Part shown: positions 1 through 10,410 of the stretch, piece by piece
Numbering within the stretch: the first letter of the stretch is position 1
How the letters are laid out: each line of letters begins with the position of its first letter
Assembly (NCBI GenBank): GCA_019454045.1
Contig: SKCR01033436.1
Location: forward strand, 42,874 to 106,873
DNA: 64,000 nucleotides
Direction of reading: 5' to 3'
Source: Zanthoxylum bungeanum
Lineage: Eukaryota; Streptophyta; Magnoliopsida; Sapindales; Rutaceae
Notes under the pieces: model-generated
The model's database searches: none
Seen by the model: only the letters and a program-made list of their open reading frames with translations
What the model was told of the DNA's origin: nothing
Position numbers and translations under genes: made by a program

Positions 1-1540
1 CACATGCTATAAATATATGTATTTGTTATTTAATGTAAATAAAAATACATATATAATAATGATTATATTAATTAATTATTTAGATATTTAAATGTTAATA
101 TTTAAATGATTAAATAATATCTATGTTTCATAAATATTATGAAATATGGCTAATTATTATTTGTACACATGGCATGATTTAATTAAACTTTATTTGTCCA
201 AATATAATTTGTTAATTAAAGTTTAATGTAATTTGATTGGATCAATTTTTTTCAATGGACAAAAATGCCCCCTTGAGTCGGTTATTAAGATAAAAAGAGG
301 TAAATTTTTTTCTTGATCACTTATGCATCTCCATGGCCGAGAGTTTCAAGGGAGAAGAGGTTCCAATATTGCTTGATGATTCAAGTGAAAGAAATTGAAG
401 AAAATCAAGAAAAAGCTAAGGAAACAAGAGAATTAGAGGTAATTCTTTATATCCCCAAGCTTAGAAATTATGTTTCTTGTTTCTTGATAATCTTATGAGA
501 TCACAAGATTTCTTCTTTTCATAAAATTTGGGGCTTTTGGTTTTGGTGGATGGAATTGGAAGTGTTGATGCATGTGTGAAGTGATTTGGTTAATATTATT
601 GTAATATTAGTCCAATTTATTCATTTGATGATATGTTGCCATACTAGAGTGTTATGACCACTCTTGTAATGCCTAGAATTATTCTGGGGTGCTTCATGTC
701 TGGTGACTTTGATTGGAGTTTTCATTAATTGGATTAATCTTGAAAAATTTGAATTAAAGCATGAAATTTGATAATTTTCTGTTCTGGATCAGATCTAGAA
801 TTGATTCTGTTTTGGTGATGAAAATGATGTCACTTGAATGTAGTGGATGTGTTTTGGGTGTTGGAACAATTGCCGGAAATTATTTCGGAGTTGAAATAAG
901 CGAAAACAGCCAAAAACATCGTTACCCCCGGTGACTTTTGACCCAACCGGGTGTCAGCTGTCCAAACAGTGAATTTGTCTCTATTCGGACATCTCATGAA
1001 CTGCCCTAACACTATTGGGGCTGACTGGGTAGTCCTCATAAGTGTTGGGTGGCCGGTTCGGTCAAAAACGCGTTTTGCGTCATTTTACAGAAAAACATTT
1101 TTCGTAAAAGTTTCGCGAAGTTTCTACTTTATTTATGTCGTTATTTGATATCGAAAAAATGTGTTTAGGTGAAAAATGAATAAATTATTCATATTAGATA
1201 TTGAATAATTTGTTTGGTAATTTGAAAAGTTTTTAAAATTATGATTTCGCCCGAACAGCGCTTCCGATGCGCCCATCGCCTGAAACCCCAACAAAATTAA
1301 ATTTCTGGAACGCCCCAGAAATATCTCTACTGGTCACACAAATCAAGGGGTGATTTGGATGTGTTTCGGGTGCATTACGAGTCCAATACAGTCCAATATT
1401 TCACAGCAGTTCGGGGGATGTTCGGGGACTGTTGATTTTTCACTCAAAAATCAGCCCCACCACAGCCCTAAAATGTCCCCAAGTGCTTCCAAAATTTCGG
1501 ATTAAATAAAATTCAAACCGAGCCCCGAATCACTTATGTA
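1..1540 (+). repeat. AT-rich dispersed repeat, copy 1 (LTR-like, non-coding)
   Basis: The first 450 bases are a diverged direct copy of 3,923-4,384. Both open with CACATGC and share long AT runs, a 'atggccga' block and 'cttgatgattcaa'. Downstream (500-1,540) the DNA is non-coding and less AT-rich, with short CCGG/TTCGG-rich stretches. I recognise no protein domain. Copy 1 is separated from copy 2 by the solo LTR at about 1,541-3,468. If that LTR is removed, the two copies lie about 2 kb or less apart, so this may be part of a tandem array or of one larger LTR. Confidence 0.5.
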
Positions 1541-3468
1541 TGGCGCGACAGTGAAGACAATTCACCCTCACTGTTGTGTGCTTGTATAGATGAATAGTGA
1601 TGGATTATATTATGTTCGACACCATAAGAGTCTTTCGTGCTATGTCTCACAACCAACGGAAACAAGTGTGGGCTTGACTCACACAATTTAATCCCTAAAT
1701 TTTTTAGAGATTTTGTCACAATCAATTTATTTTGATTTTCTTCTTTTTGTTCTTCCTTTGAGTTTCTCAACTTTTGAGAGAATGGAGAAGATGAAGAAAG
1801 GTGGCTAGGGTTACAAGTGAGAGAGTACCAAAGAAAAATCTAATTTTTCTTTTTATACTTAAGATTTCCAATTTCCAAAAATTTCAAAATCTTTTCAACT
1901 CTCTACCCTTGTATTTTCGGCCACTCCTCTACATGTATAGAAATTTTTGTAACATCCAATACTATGTAATTATCATCTTAATGATAATTTAAAATTGCAT
2001 TTTAAGGGTTGTAACATCCAATTTAAGATGTTTATTTTCCAAAAACTCTTCCCCTCATTTTCCTTTAAAAATCGGCCAACACAAGGAATAATAGATAATT
2101 TTGTAACATTAAGTATTCAATTCCATAATTAAAATATATGTTACAAAATCAAAGAGTTACTATCTTTCATAAAGGTGTAACTTCCAAATTTAATTCAAGG
2201 GTTTCCAAAACCCAAATTTGGAATCCCAATATTAGCCTTCATTTAAATTATTTTAAATATAATTTAATAATAATAATAAACAATTATCATATAATCATTT
2301 ATTATATAAACCATATATTAACTTTTAATATATAGTTCCAAGTGTGACAAATAATATTATTAATCATATTAATAATATTTATACATATGTGAGTATATAA
2401 TTGGACAATCTAATTATACTAAAATCCGCTGTAGTATATTGAGCTAGCACGGGGACCAAATGGACCTACGGTTCCGAGCAACAATAATCTCGAAATATTA
2501 ATTAAGCTTTTAATTAATTATTCTGAATTATTAACTCCGGGTTATTCCACTAAAAAAACGAAGTCGAACTCTCGTTGCCGCAGATATTATATTAAGTCGA
2601 ACCAAGTCAGTGTCCATCGATATAGTCACTATATATAGATTAGCCCTTCACGAGTATCTCGTAATTAGAGTCGGGTCATAATATCCGTTATACCCCTCTA
2701 ATTATTTTTACCTTAAGTACCATTGATTCTCTAATGAATGATTTATTCATAACCGTTATGAAGTTTAATCTTTCTATTCGTAATAGAAAGAGTTGAGCGC
2801 TCAAATCATTCAAGCACCAAATCAACCCTTAAGAAAGATACTCCTCTACTTCTTGCAAGAAGGAGTGAACTCCATGTCTATCTAAAACTTTCCCAGCTAC
2901 ACAACAGACCATGCCCTCAAAGTACGTAGCTATTGGTCGGGACTGCTACACCAATCTCACATTTGTCAATAAAAGAACATAGCCTGCCATGCAGGAGTTC
3001 GTAGTACACTCGGGATTAAGATCAATCCATATATGACCATCTAGTGGATCGAAATGACTTTTTTCGTTTAACGAATATTATAAGAATGTCATTTCCATCT
3101 GAGTCCAGTCCTATATGATCACATCATACAAGGTGCCTTCATTCTCATGTCTCTACATGGACGATCCCGGATCAAGGTCGCCATACAAATTTAGAATGGA
3201 CCGCAGCTATAGATAAACCACAAAAAAACTACCCGCTTTGTTTGCTCTCTATGGACTATTTAAGATTACTAACTTCAAACTTAAATCCTCTTGTGTATGA
3301 CACTCATACACTAAGTCTGAAGGTACATAAGTAATCTAGGATATTCAAGATAATTTATAATATGCGAAAATTAAACAAACACTTTGATAAATGAATAATG
3401 CATCATTTTATTTCAAAATACATAAAGCCGTTTACATCATATGTAGCTCTAGGGCATATATCCCAACA
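1541..3468 (-). mobile_element. Solo LTR, minus strand (TGTTGGGATATATGCC family)
   Basis: Read on the minus strand, the segment opens at 3,468 with TGTTGGGATATATGCC, a typical plant LTR 5' end. It has a TATA box near 1,849-1,857 and ends near 1,541 in ..CGCGCCA. No internal region or second LTR is adjacent, so it is probably a solo LTR left by LTR-LTR recombination. The 3' flank is ATTTA (3,469-3,473); ATGTA precedes 1,541 (4 of 5 match). A perfect ATTTA also occurs at 1,131-1,135, directly before a TG, which would extend the LTR to 1,136. Copia affiliation is my inference. Confidence 0.6.
1849..1857 (-). promoter_or_regulatory. TATA box of the solo LTR
   Basis: TATAAAAAG on the minus strand, about 1.6 kb into the LTR. 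It is followed by an unstructured leader of about 300 nt, which fits a U3/R boundary. Confidence 0.5.
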
Positions 3469-4384
3469 ATTTAGAGATCGTAATTTGAAAGACGACTATT
3501 TTATACCATAAGGATTTGACGTTCTTATCTATATCCCAAATATAATATGGATAGCCTGTGACGAAAGGATTATATGTATGCAATGACCTCGACTTGCATA
3601 TTTTAGCGAGATTATATGTGGTCGTCATAATTCATGAGTGGGTGAATTATGGACACGAAATTGGATTTCTTGATGTATAAACCTAAACTTAGAAAGTCCC
3701 ACAATATGAAGTGTATTCGTTGAGCACTTAGGCAACGCGTTATGAATAATACAAATTATTCATAATACTTCACTGAATTAAATGAGTTAATTCAAATTGT
3801 TTAAACGGTTAAACGAAAACACATGCTTTAGGGGATTTTGGTCAATTAATAATTAATATGCATTTGTATTTGATACAAAATTTGATTTGATACATATTAA
3901 TTAATTTTCAAATGAAACTTTGACACATGCCATTAATATATTTATTTGTTATTTAATGTAAATAAAAATACATATATAATAATAATTATATTAATTAATT
4001 ATTTAAATGTTAAATATTTGAATAATTAAATTATATACTTTTTCATAATTGTTATGAAAAATGTTCGATTATTATTGGTTACAAATGGCATGATTTTATT
4101 AAGCTTTAAGTGTACAAATTTGATTTGTCAAATTAAAGCTTATTATATTTAATTAGATTAAATTATAAAATTGACCATAATACCCCTCCAAGGTCGGCAA
4201 ATGCATGTTAACAAAGAAAAAAAATTTCTTTTCTTTTTCATGGGTTCCAATGGCCGAATCTATCTTCCAAAACACTCCCAAATTTTGCTTGATGATTCAA
4301 CAAAGAAGTAAGTGAAGAATTCAAGGAAAAACTTAAAGAAAGTTGAAGATTAGTAGGTAATCTTTAATATTCTTAAGATTTGCC
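3469..4384 (+). repeat. AT-rich dispersed repeat, copy 2 (truncated)
   Basis: 3,923-4,384 matches 1-450 in the same orientation. The preceding 3,474-3,920 is non-coding and probably belongs to the same repeat, because its equivalent for copy 1 would lie left of the window. The copy ends abruptly near 4,384 ('taatattcttaag') where the LOG-like coding fragment begins, so this is a rearrangement breakpoint. Confidence 0.5.
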
Positions 4385-4617
4385 TCTGCCAAGGGTTTTG
4401 GGATGATTCCCAAAACGTGATTGCCTCCTTCCTGTACGGCCTTTGAAACGATCCCAATTAGTCCAAGATTGCCTCCGCCATGTATTAAGTGCATATTCCT
4501 TGCAGCTAAGACTCGACCCAATTCCTGTGCTGCTTCTACGTATTGTGACTTAGTACCAACACTAGTACCGCAAAACACACAGATGTATTCAACTCGTCTT
4601 CTTGAAGTAGCTTCCAT
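4385..4617 (-). pseudogene. LOG-family phosphoribohydrolase, 5' coding fragment
   Basis: The minus-strand frame from ATG at 4,617 gives about 78 residues resembling the N-terminus of plant LONELY GUY-type enzymes, which release free cytokinin base from the riboside monophosphate. Visible family features are the ICVFCG strand near residue 12, the GGGNLGLIG nucleotide-binding loop near residue 48, and VLGIIPKPL near residue 68. Similarity stops at about 4,385, where the frame runs into repeat DNA and ends at 4,333. The PGGxGTxxE catalytic motif is absent, so the fragment cannot be active. Typical LOG genes have introns early in this region (family knowledge), yet this stretch is continuous. That suggests a retrocopy or transposon-captured piece. 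Family assignment is fairly sure; the origin is inference. Confidence 0.75.
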
Positions 4618-5049
4618 GTTTTACTCTGGATGTCTTCAAAAGTGCAATGATGAGTTGAATTTATAACACCTGAAAAGGGTGAGTAATAATAGCACTAGTA
4701 TCTTCCAAATGACGATTGTTAGCTAAACAATAAAAGAAATCTTGAACGGTCAAAAAGTCTGGATTCTGTCTACGAAAATAAAGATAATTACAACAGAAAA
4801 GCAAATCAAAGCAATAATTAAGGCAACGGAATTGTGTACGCAATACGCCATTCGCTTAGTATAAATTCATTAGGATGCATCTCAAGAATCCATTCCTTAC
4901 TCAGCCATCGTTAATGAATTATCTCTTATTTTTGCCAAACACCATTCCTTCTGTCTTATGCTTTGGTTGAGCTTTTCCCTATAAAAATAACACACAAAAT
5001 TAAAAACTCTACAACATGTATACATAAAATATAAAAATAGAAATTAAAA
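4618..5049. other. Unassigned non-coding stretch
   Basis: AT-rich sequence between the LOG fragment and the 3' end of the Athila-like element. A 60-codon minus-strand open frame (4,661-4,843) has no recognisable domain. I see no repeats or RNA genes. Confidence 0.4.
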
Positions 5050-5122
5050 GAAAGTGCATGGGTTGCCTCCCTGCTAGCGCTAAATTTTTCGTCTTCAGCC
5101 AGACGTGACTGAAATCTATCCG

Positions 5123-6454
5123 TCAAGGAGGTTTCAACGTCGTTTTGGACGTCCGATTAAAGACAATCCCGTGTGCGTTGCTTTTGAAGGGTCTCTTCCA
5201 TCGGTAAAGGGGCAAAAAGACTTTTGTCCCATTCAGTACTTGTGCCACCTTTTTAACCTTTGTTGCTCCAGTGGTTCCTGAAAAGAAAGAAAGAAAATCA
5301 GGAGGTCTTGTATGGTGCTTGACTTGGAATGAGAGTTCCATTCTGTCAAGCTTCTGGGTGATATCTTTGATTTGTACTCCCCAAAACAGTGATGTTTCAC
5401 CTGAATGCATTGGATTCTCAATAAGTTCAGACATTTGCTCCTCCATTTGCTCTGCTTCTTGCTCCATATTTTCTTCACAGATGTATTTTAAAATTTCCGT
5501 ATTCAATTCTTCATCCGTCATATGTGAAATGCATGCTCCATAAGTGTCAATCTGAGGATGTAAAGTTTTGTATGTTTTTAGGTCTTCATCCATCATCTGT
5601 GAAATGCATGCTCCATAAGTGTCAATCTGAGGATGTAAAGTTATGTCTGTTTTTAGGTCTTCATCCTCTGATCTGAGTGAAATGATTGGCTCAAGTAGAT
5701 CTTTTTCAAACATTTGTGCAATGGAAGCTCCAAGATCTTCATTTGGAGGAAAGAAAATTTCATCATCATTTGTTGGTGCAGTTGGTACAAATAGCTCAGC
5801 TTCTTTATCCTCGTCAGAGTTAGAATAATAAAAATCAAATTGAGACTTTGTTGGTTTAGGTTCCTGAACTGATACCTCTGATTCTTGATACTGCTCAGCG
5901 TCGTCCTCTGTTATGATGTCATGATGAATCTCAGGATAATTGAAGGCTTCTTCAGTATTATTTGAATTTGCTCCGTGAGATATGTGATTCAGGTTAACTG
6001 TTAATTGTCTAACTTGATCTGTCATCCTCTGTATAGACGCCGCTTGACTCTGAATTTATGCATCAAATTGAGCTTCCCGTTCCTCGAACCAATCTTTGAG
6101 CGTGTGAATCAACTGATATTCCTCTGATGGTTCTGGTTCTTGGTGAAGATCGTAGATGGATGGTGGATAAGATGGAAAGTATGATGATTCTTCATACCAT
6201 GAAGGATTTTGATAGCTCTGCCACCCTGGATTGTAGTTGTACTCACAATGATCTCTCGGGTGGTTACCATTACATATGTCACATCTCCCCATTGCGTCTT
6301 GTTGAGCAAATGTGGTATTGCTTGGTTCTGGCATCCAGTGATAGTTGTTGGGCTGGACAACAGGCCTCAGAAAACCGGACTGTTGCTCCCAGATTTGGGG
6401 TGTATTTTCTTCTAGTAAAGCTCATAATCTTTCAATCTCCCAATAATGTTCCAT
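5123..6454 (-). pseudogene. gag-like protein of the gag-only element
   Basis: One minus-strand frame runs 444 codons from the ATG at 6,454 to a stop just below 5,123. Only two nonsense codons break it: TGA at codon 11 and TAA at 6,056-6,058, where CAA would be expected. A Cys-His knuckle, CDICNGNHPRDHC (about 6,246-6,284), has the CX2CX3HX4C spacing seen in Athila gags. The C-terminal half is acidic and glutamine/glutamate-rich, with a 24-residue unit ending TYGACIS duplicated in tandem (about 5,520-5,640). The protein would be a nucleocapsid-type RNA binder; no enzymatic domain follows. An intact long frame in a gag-only element suggests it was under coding selection until recently. Confidence 0.7.
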
Positions 6455-6566
6455 TTTTTTAATCACCTGAAAACAAAAGAAATAAATAAAAATACAGTTA
6501 AAAATAAAGAAAATTAGATACAAGTAAATTAGATAGCTTCAAAATTAATAACTCAAGAAAAATAAG

Positions 6567-6584
6567 TCCCCGGCAACGGCGCCA
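6567..6584 (-). other. Primer binding site, tRNA-Asp type
   Basis: Minus strand TGGCGCCGTTGCCGGGGA is complementary to the 3' end of plant tRNA-Asp(GUC), including CCA. It lies 6 nt inside the LTR end at 6,591. Athila elements are known to use this primer. Confidence 0.85.
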
Positions 6585-6590
6585 AAAACT

Positions 6591-7558
6591 TGACCGGCGT
6601 AAACACACACGTATAACGCAAGCGCACATATCGTTCAAGTAATATAAAAATATCGATCCCACGAGGACTTAATTCCTACTGTTGTTATTAATTATTGATA
6701 CTATTTATTTACAAGTATCTAATTATAGGGAGAAGAGAATGATTGTTTGATTGGTTGGTTGAATGTGGTTTTCCTTAATTAAAATAAATAAAATAAACAA
6801 AAGAAAATACTAAGGAAAATAACAAAAGACTCAAATATATAGGGTTGTGAATCTTTCTAATATCTTTTAAAAGATGAAGTGATTATTTTATGTTTGTGTA
6901 ATAAATCGGTTTACTAACCTGGAACACGAAATTATGCAAAAGCCTATGTCGAAGGTCAGACGTAAATACCCAGTTTAACCCAATTGAACCATATGTCTAT
7001 GTCAACCAAATTACCTGGATTCATTAAGTTTAAGTTCCAATTATGTCTATGTGTATCATGTATATGTGTATCATGTAAGGAAATCTATTAAAAGGTTATC
7101 TATCCTCAAGGAAGATCGTGGGCTATTAATTCTAATGCTGAAACCTAAAATTCATTTGTCAAGTTTATTTTAGATTTACCACATCAATCTTATTGGTGAT
7201 CAGACAACAAGAAGCATTAACCTTAAGACTTAATAAGTAAACCTTTAAATTACCCAAACTATAAAATAACCCCTTATAAACCGGTGATATTAGAATTCAT
7301 CACAACCCTGGATAACTAAATTAGTTACGACACATAACTAGGGCTAGTAAAAACTTAAATGAAATAAAAGACATAAAGTAAAATGTTGAAAAGTAAATTG
7401 CTGAAAAGTAAATGACGGAAAGTAAATGCTGAAATTAAATACTGAAAATTAAATGCTGAAAGTAAATTACTGAAAAGTAAATGCTGAAAGTAAATTACTG
7501 AAAAGTAAATGCTGAAAGTAAATTACTGAAAGTAAATTGCTGAAATAATAGCATAACA
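6591..7558 (-). mobile_element. 5' LTR of the Athila-like element
   Basis: 968 bp, TG at 6,591 to CA at 7,558 on the plus strand (TGTTATGC...CGCCGGTCA on the minus strand). The inner end abuts the primer site. The outer end abuts Tat protease codons. The start of the LTR (7,383-7,547) is a minisatellite. Confidence 0.65.
7383..7547 (+). repeat. Minisatellite: GCTGAAAAGTAAAT-type units
   Basis: About ten imperfect 15-17 bp units alternating 'gctgaaagtaaat' and 'tactgaaaagtaaat', with a higher-order unit of about 32 bp repeated almost exactly at 7,455-7,530. It occupies the 5' (U3) end of the Athila-like LTR. Confidence 0.85.
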
Positions 7559-7960
7559 TGGCGGCCTTCGTTTTCATCATGAAAGGCCAACCCACAATGA
7601 CCTGGTAACTGCTCATACAGTCCACCACTATGAAGTCCATCATGATCGTCCAGATGCGGGGGGAAGTCCCGATCGTCATAGCCAGTTGTATCCTTCCCAG
7701 AGGGATGACTTCTGCTCCTCCAAACCCGTAGAGGGGAGTTCCGTCTTAGGTCATAGTGGCATATTCCACTCCAGGCCATCCAAGGCTTCCTTGGAGATTA
7801 TGTCGACTGCACTCCCCAGATCCACCAAGATCATATCCACCTCGGACCCTCATATTACTGCTTTGATTATCAGGGCATCGTCGTGGGGAAAACTCACCCC
7901 ATGGGCATCCTCATCCGTGAATATTACAGCGATCGACCGACCTCTATGAACCTCCGGGGC
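7559..7960 (-). pseudogene. Tat retropepsin remnant
   Basis: Minus-strand codons read DDALIIKAVI, a stop (TGA near 7,850), then VDMILVDLGSAVDI. This is the plant retropepsin active-site block in which D-T/S-G has become D-L-G. Further on, after frameshifts, DFIVVDCMSSYQVIVG matches the second conserved strand near 7,600. The enzyme would have cleaved the Gag-Pol polyprotein. The stop, the frameshifts and the altered active site make it dead. The frame ends at the Athila-like LTR boundary. Confidence 0.75.
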
Positions 7961-9614
7961 CTATTCTTCCGACAATACCTCCGGTACTCGGATTCGACTG
8001 TAATTCTTCCTTGACCGGTTCGAATCTCTGGCTAGTGTCCTCCCACCAGTAATGGTATACATCTGTCTATGGCCCAGCCATTGTTGAACCGCCATGGCCC
8101 CTTGGTCGATGTAATCATTCAGATAGTCGTTATGCGCTAGGTTTTCCATCTGCTCCCGCAGGTCCTTACAACCTTCTGCCGCATGTCCCCTAATGTTATG
8201 ATGTACATAATAAAATTTCTCACTCTTATTTTCCACCGGATATTTCCTCAGATCAGGCTCCATCAGGAGGCCCCTACCTTGAATTTCCTTGACGATCTGA
8301 GCCAACGGCTTGTTCAAAGGTTTGTACCCTGGCCTTCCGGCCACATGATTTACTTGTGCTTGAACCCTCATTTCCCGTGGTACATTGCTGGGAGGCACTG
8401 CTCTGAACTCCCTTTGTCTCGAAGGTGGCTTCCTCGACTCTCTGTTCGGTCTCCGGGATAACTCCGGCCTCACCATCTTTTTTTGAATTACCCCTTTCCG
8501 GGCGACCTTCTCTTCTTCTTCCATTAACACAAACTTCCTGACCAACTCCAAGGCAGTGGCGTAATCCGGGATGTCCTGCACCCTCAGGTGAGTCCACAAC
8601 TTCCCCACCCTAAGAGCCTATTTGAGACTTTCCAGTGCTTTCGATGACTCGTACGCCCTGACCTCGAGCACTAAGTTGTGGTACCTTTCAACAAAGTTCA
8701 TTAGGAGCTCATCACCCCCATTCTTCATCAACCTCAACTCTCTTACTGTCTTCTTTGGGACACACGCTCCTTTGAAATGCCAAAAGAATGACTTCCTGAG
8801 TTGAGAGAAACTACCGATGCTTCCCAGAGTCAAACTTCTAAACCACAAAATTGCATGCCCACTCAGGGTTAGAGGGAACACCCTGCATATGGCCTCTCCC
8901 ACATTTCCTTGGACCTCCATCAGCAAAATAAAAATTTCAATATGGGATTTAGGGTCAGTATGGCGCATGTAGGAGCTCATAGAAGGCATGATGAACCGCC
9001 TAGAAAATTCAGCTGACATAATTTCTTCTGTGAAGAGATATGCCGCCTCCCCGTCCCGACTATCTCCTTTATCTGCCTTCAAGTTATCTTCCCACTTTCT
9101 CATTTCCTTTCTGAACCAAGCTTTTATATGGTTGTCAGCGGCCTCACGTTGTCTCCCGCAAACTTCTTCACGCCTGCCACTCTGAGCACGACGTGTTCCG
9201 TGGCTAGATCCCTCTCGATCCCCTCCACTGTGTCTTTCATTTTCCCCTTCTTAGAGTGTGGGCTATTACTAGAGGACTCTGGGGCCCGTCTCTCCTCTTT
9301 TTCTTCCTGTATTCTTTCCGCCCTCAAAGTTCTTGCTATCGCAACCGACCTCACCCTCTGGGGATCCTTCCTCCCGGGTTCATCATCTTTGCTTAGGTCT
9401 ACCACTCTCTTTCCTTCTGTTATCTCATTTCCTCTTTGACTTGGACCAGCCTCCATCCTTTCATTATTCACTTTTTCTAGTCTTTTCAGCTTCTCCAACA
9501 TGGCCTTCATGAGGGTTTGGTTCTCCTCCCTATCCTTCCGCATGCTTTCCTCTATCTTCCTCATCCACACTGCTGTCGAACTCTCCGATGATCTATGGTT
9601 TCCATCTGGCGCCA
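7961..9614 (-). pseudogene. Tat-type gag polyprotein
   Basis: The probable start is the ATG at 9,614 (MAPDGN..), about 35 nt after the primer site; the longer upstream frame merely reads through the primer site. Part 1 (to about 9,124) is charged with a coiled-coil-like Lys/Glu stretch. Part 2 (9,103-8,618) is the retrotransposon gag core, with FSRRF near the start, then PLTLSGHAILWF and RELRLMKNGGDELLMNFVERY. Part 3 (8,608-7,961) continues in the same frame after one TAG and contains HNIRGHAAEGCKDL, a zinc-finger-like segment. A frameshift separates parts 1 and 2 near 9,137. Confidence 0.8.
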
Positions 9615-9647
9615 TCGTTTTATCACGCAAGTTGCTTTTTGCACTTT

Positions 9648-9664
9648 CCCCACAGACGGCGCCA
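9648..9664 (-). other. Primer binding site of the Tat element
   Basis: Minus strand TGGCGCCGTCTGTGGGG, 2 nt from the LTR end at 9,667. This sequence is recurrent next to Tat-clade LTRs. I do not assign the tRNA with certainty. Confidence 0.75.
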
Positions 9665-9666
9665 AC

Positions 9667-9966
9667 TGTTGACGAGTGATTTTCGTCCCAGGGGTAGTTT
9701 CGAGATAACCTTCCCAAGACAATCCTCCTTCAACCCTGAATTTGTTTGGTTATGGGGAGACCAAAAGCAAATACAGCAAAAAACAAAGCAAACACAAAAA
9801 TCAACAAAGAGCATTTAACGTGGTTCGGCGGAGCTGATCCAGCCTACGTCCACGGGCACAAAATAGATGGGGTTATTTTTGAGTTTGTTACAAGTAATGC
9901 TAGAATAAAAAGTTTTCCAACCCTTACAAATGAGATCACTCTCTCCTTATATACTAATGGATATAC
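9667..9966 (-). mobile_element. Tat 5' LTR, promoter-distal part (continues at 23,221)
   Basis: Begins TGTTGACGAGTG on the plus strand beside the primer site. It contains the block 'aacgtggttcggc...cctacgtccacggg', common in plant Tat LTRs. A TATA box (ATATAAGG, minus) lies at 9,945-9,952. It is interrupted at 9,966 by Copia I. Confidence 0.7.
9945..9952 (-). promoter_or_regulatory. TATA box of the Tat LTR
   Basis: ATATAAGG on the minus strand, followed by GAGAGAGTGATC. It lies about 280 nt upstream of the LTR/primer-site boundary. Confidence 0.55.
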
Positions 9967-10400
9967 TGTTGGATTCTCTAAGGTCCAAGGATCATTATCA
10001 AGTAATGAAAAACAAGTGAATACAACAAAGGAGAATGGCGGAATCATACTCACATCGAACGAATTGGATGCTACGAAGAACAAAAATTTTATGCTCCCTT
10101 CAAGTGCATTCGGCAGTGAGGAATTTTTTATCTTCATTTTCGGCCATGGATGGGTGAATCAAGCTCCAAGCTTTCATGTTAAATCATTCCATGCACACGG
10201 GTGGGTTTCCCTATCACCTACGGATGACTCCGGAGTGTGCTAGCACCTTGATTTTGGAACAAAATCATTGATTTTCTTCTCTTACTGCTCACGTCAGTGA
10301 GCAAACCAGAAGCAGTGGACTGCCCACTTTGGGCGTGAAGATGAAGAGGAAAAAGAGAAAGAAAATGTGTGTTGAATTGTTGGTAAAGTGTATCTAATAC

Positions 10401-10410
10401 ACTTATATAT
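10401..10410 (-). promoter_or_regulatory. TATA box of Copia I LTR A
   Basis: ATATATAAGT on the minus strand, conserved in LTR B. It is followed by a long pyrimidine-rich leader (TTTCTTTCTCTTTTTCC). Confidence 0.6.

Larger units (their letters stand above)
5050..7558 (-). mobile_element. Non-autonomous, gag-only Athila-like Gypsy element (one LTR left)
   Basis: In minus-strand order: LTR (7,558-6,591), tRNA-Asp primer site (6,584-6,567), a leader of about 110 nt, one gag-like frame (6,454-5,123), then a short tail with GGGAGGCAACCCATGCA near 5,050-5,075. That tail motif is common just downstream of the coding region in Athila-type elements. There is no protease, RT or integrase between gag and tail, so the element depended on others. 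No second LTR copy is visible below 5,050, so the 3' end is lost. It is inserted in the Tat protease coding region, whose frame stops exactly at 7,559. Confidence 0.7.
7559..9966 (-). mobile_element. Tat-clade Gypsy element, minus strand: gag, protease and part of the 5' LTR
   Basis: In minus order: LTR (continued at 23,221-23,531), primer site 9,664-9,648, gag 9,614-7,961, protease remnant to 7,559, where the Athila-like element cuts in. Downstream pol is missing from the window. The LTR is split at 9,966 by Copia I. Clade assignment rests on gag and protease sequence style and on the TGGCGCCGTCTGTGGGG primer site. Confidence 0.75.

Noticed and set aside
1131..1140. ATTTA + TG as left border of the first solo LTR
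   Set aside because: A perfect 5-bp match to the right flank, but sequence style is continuous across 1,135 and the LTR would have an unusually long R-U5. The border near 1,541 is preferred, and the alternative is recorded in the entry.
4661..4843. 60-codon minus-strand frame upstream of the LOG fragment
   Set aside because: No recognisable domain, no continuity with the LOG frame, and it would lie upstream of its start codon.
6567..6590. Part of a tRNA-Asp gene
   Set aside because: Only the 18 nt complementary to the tRNA 3' end are present, directly next to an LTR. It is a primer binding site.
9746..10243. 165-codon plus-strand frame
   Set aside because: It crosses the boundary between the Tat LTR and Copia I LTR A at 9,966, so it is a chance reading across an insertion junction.
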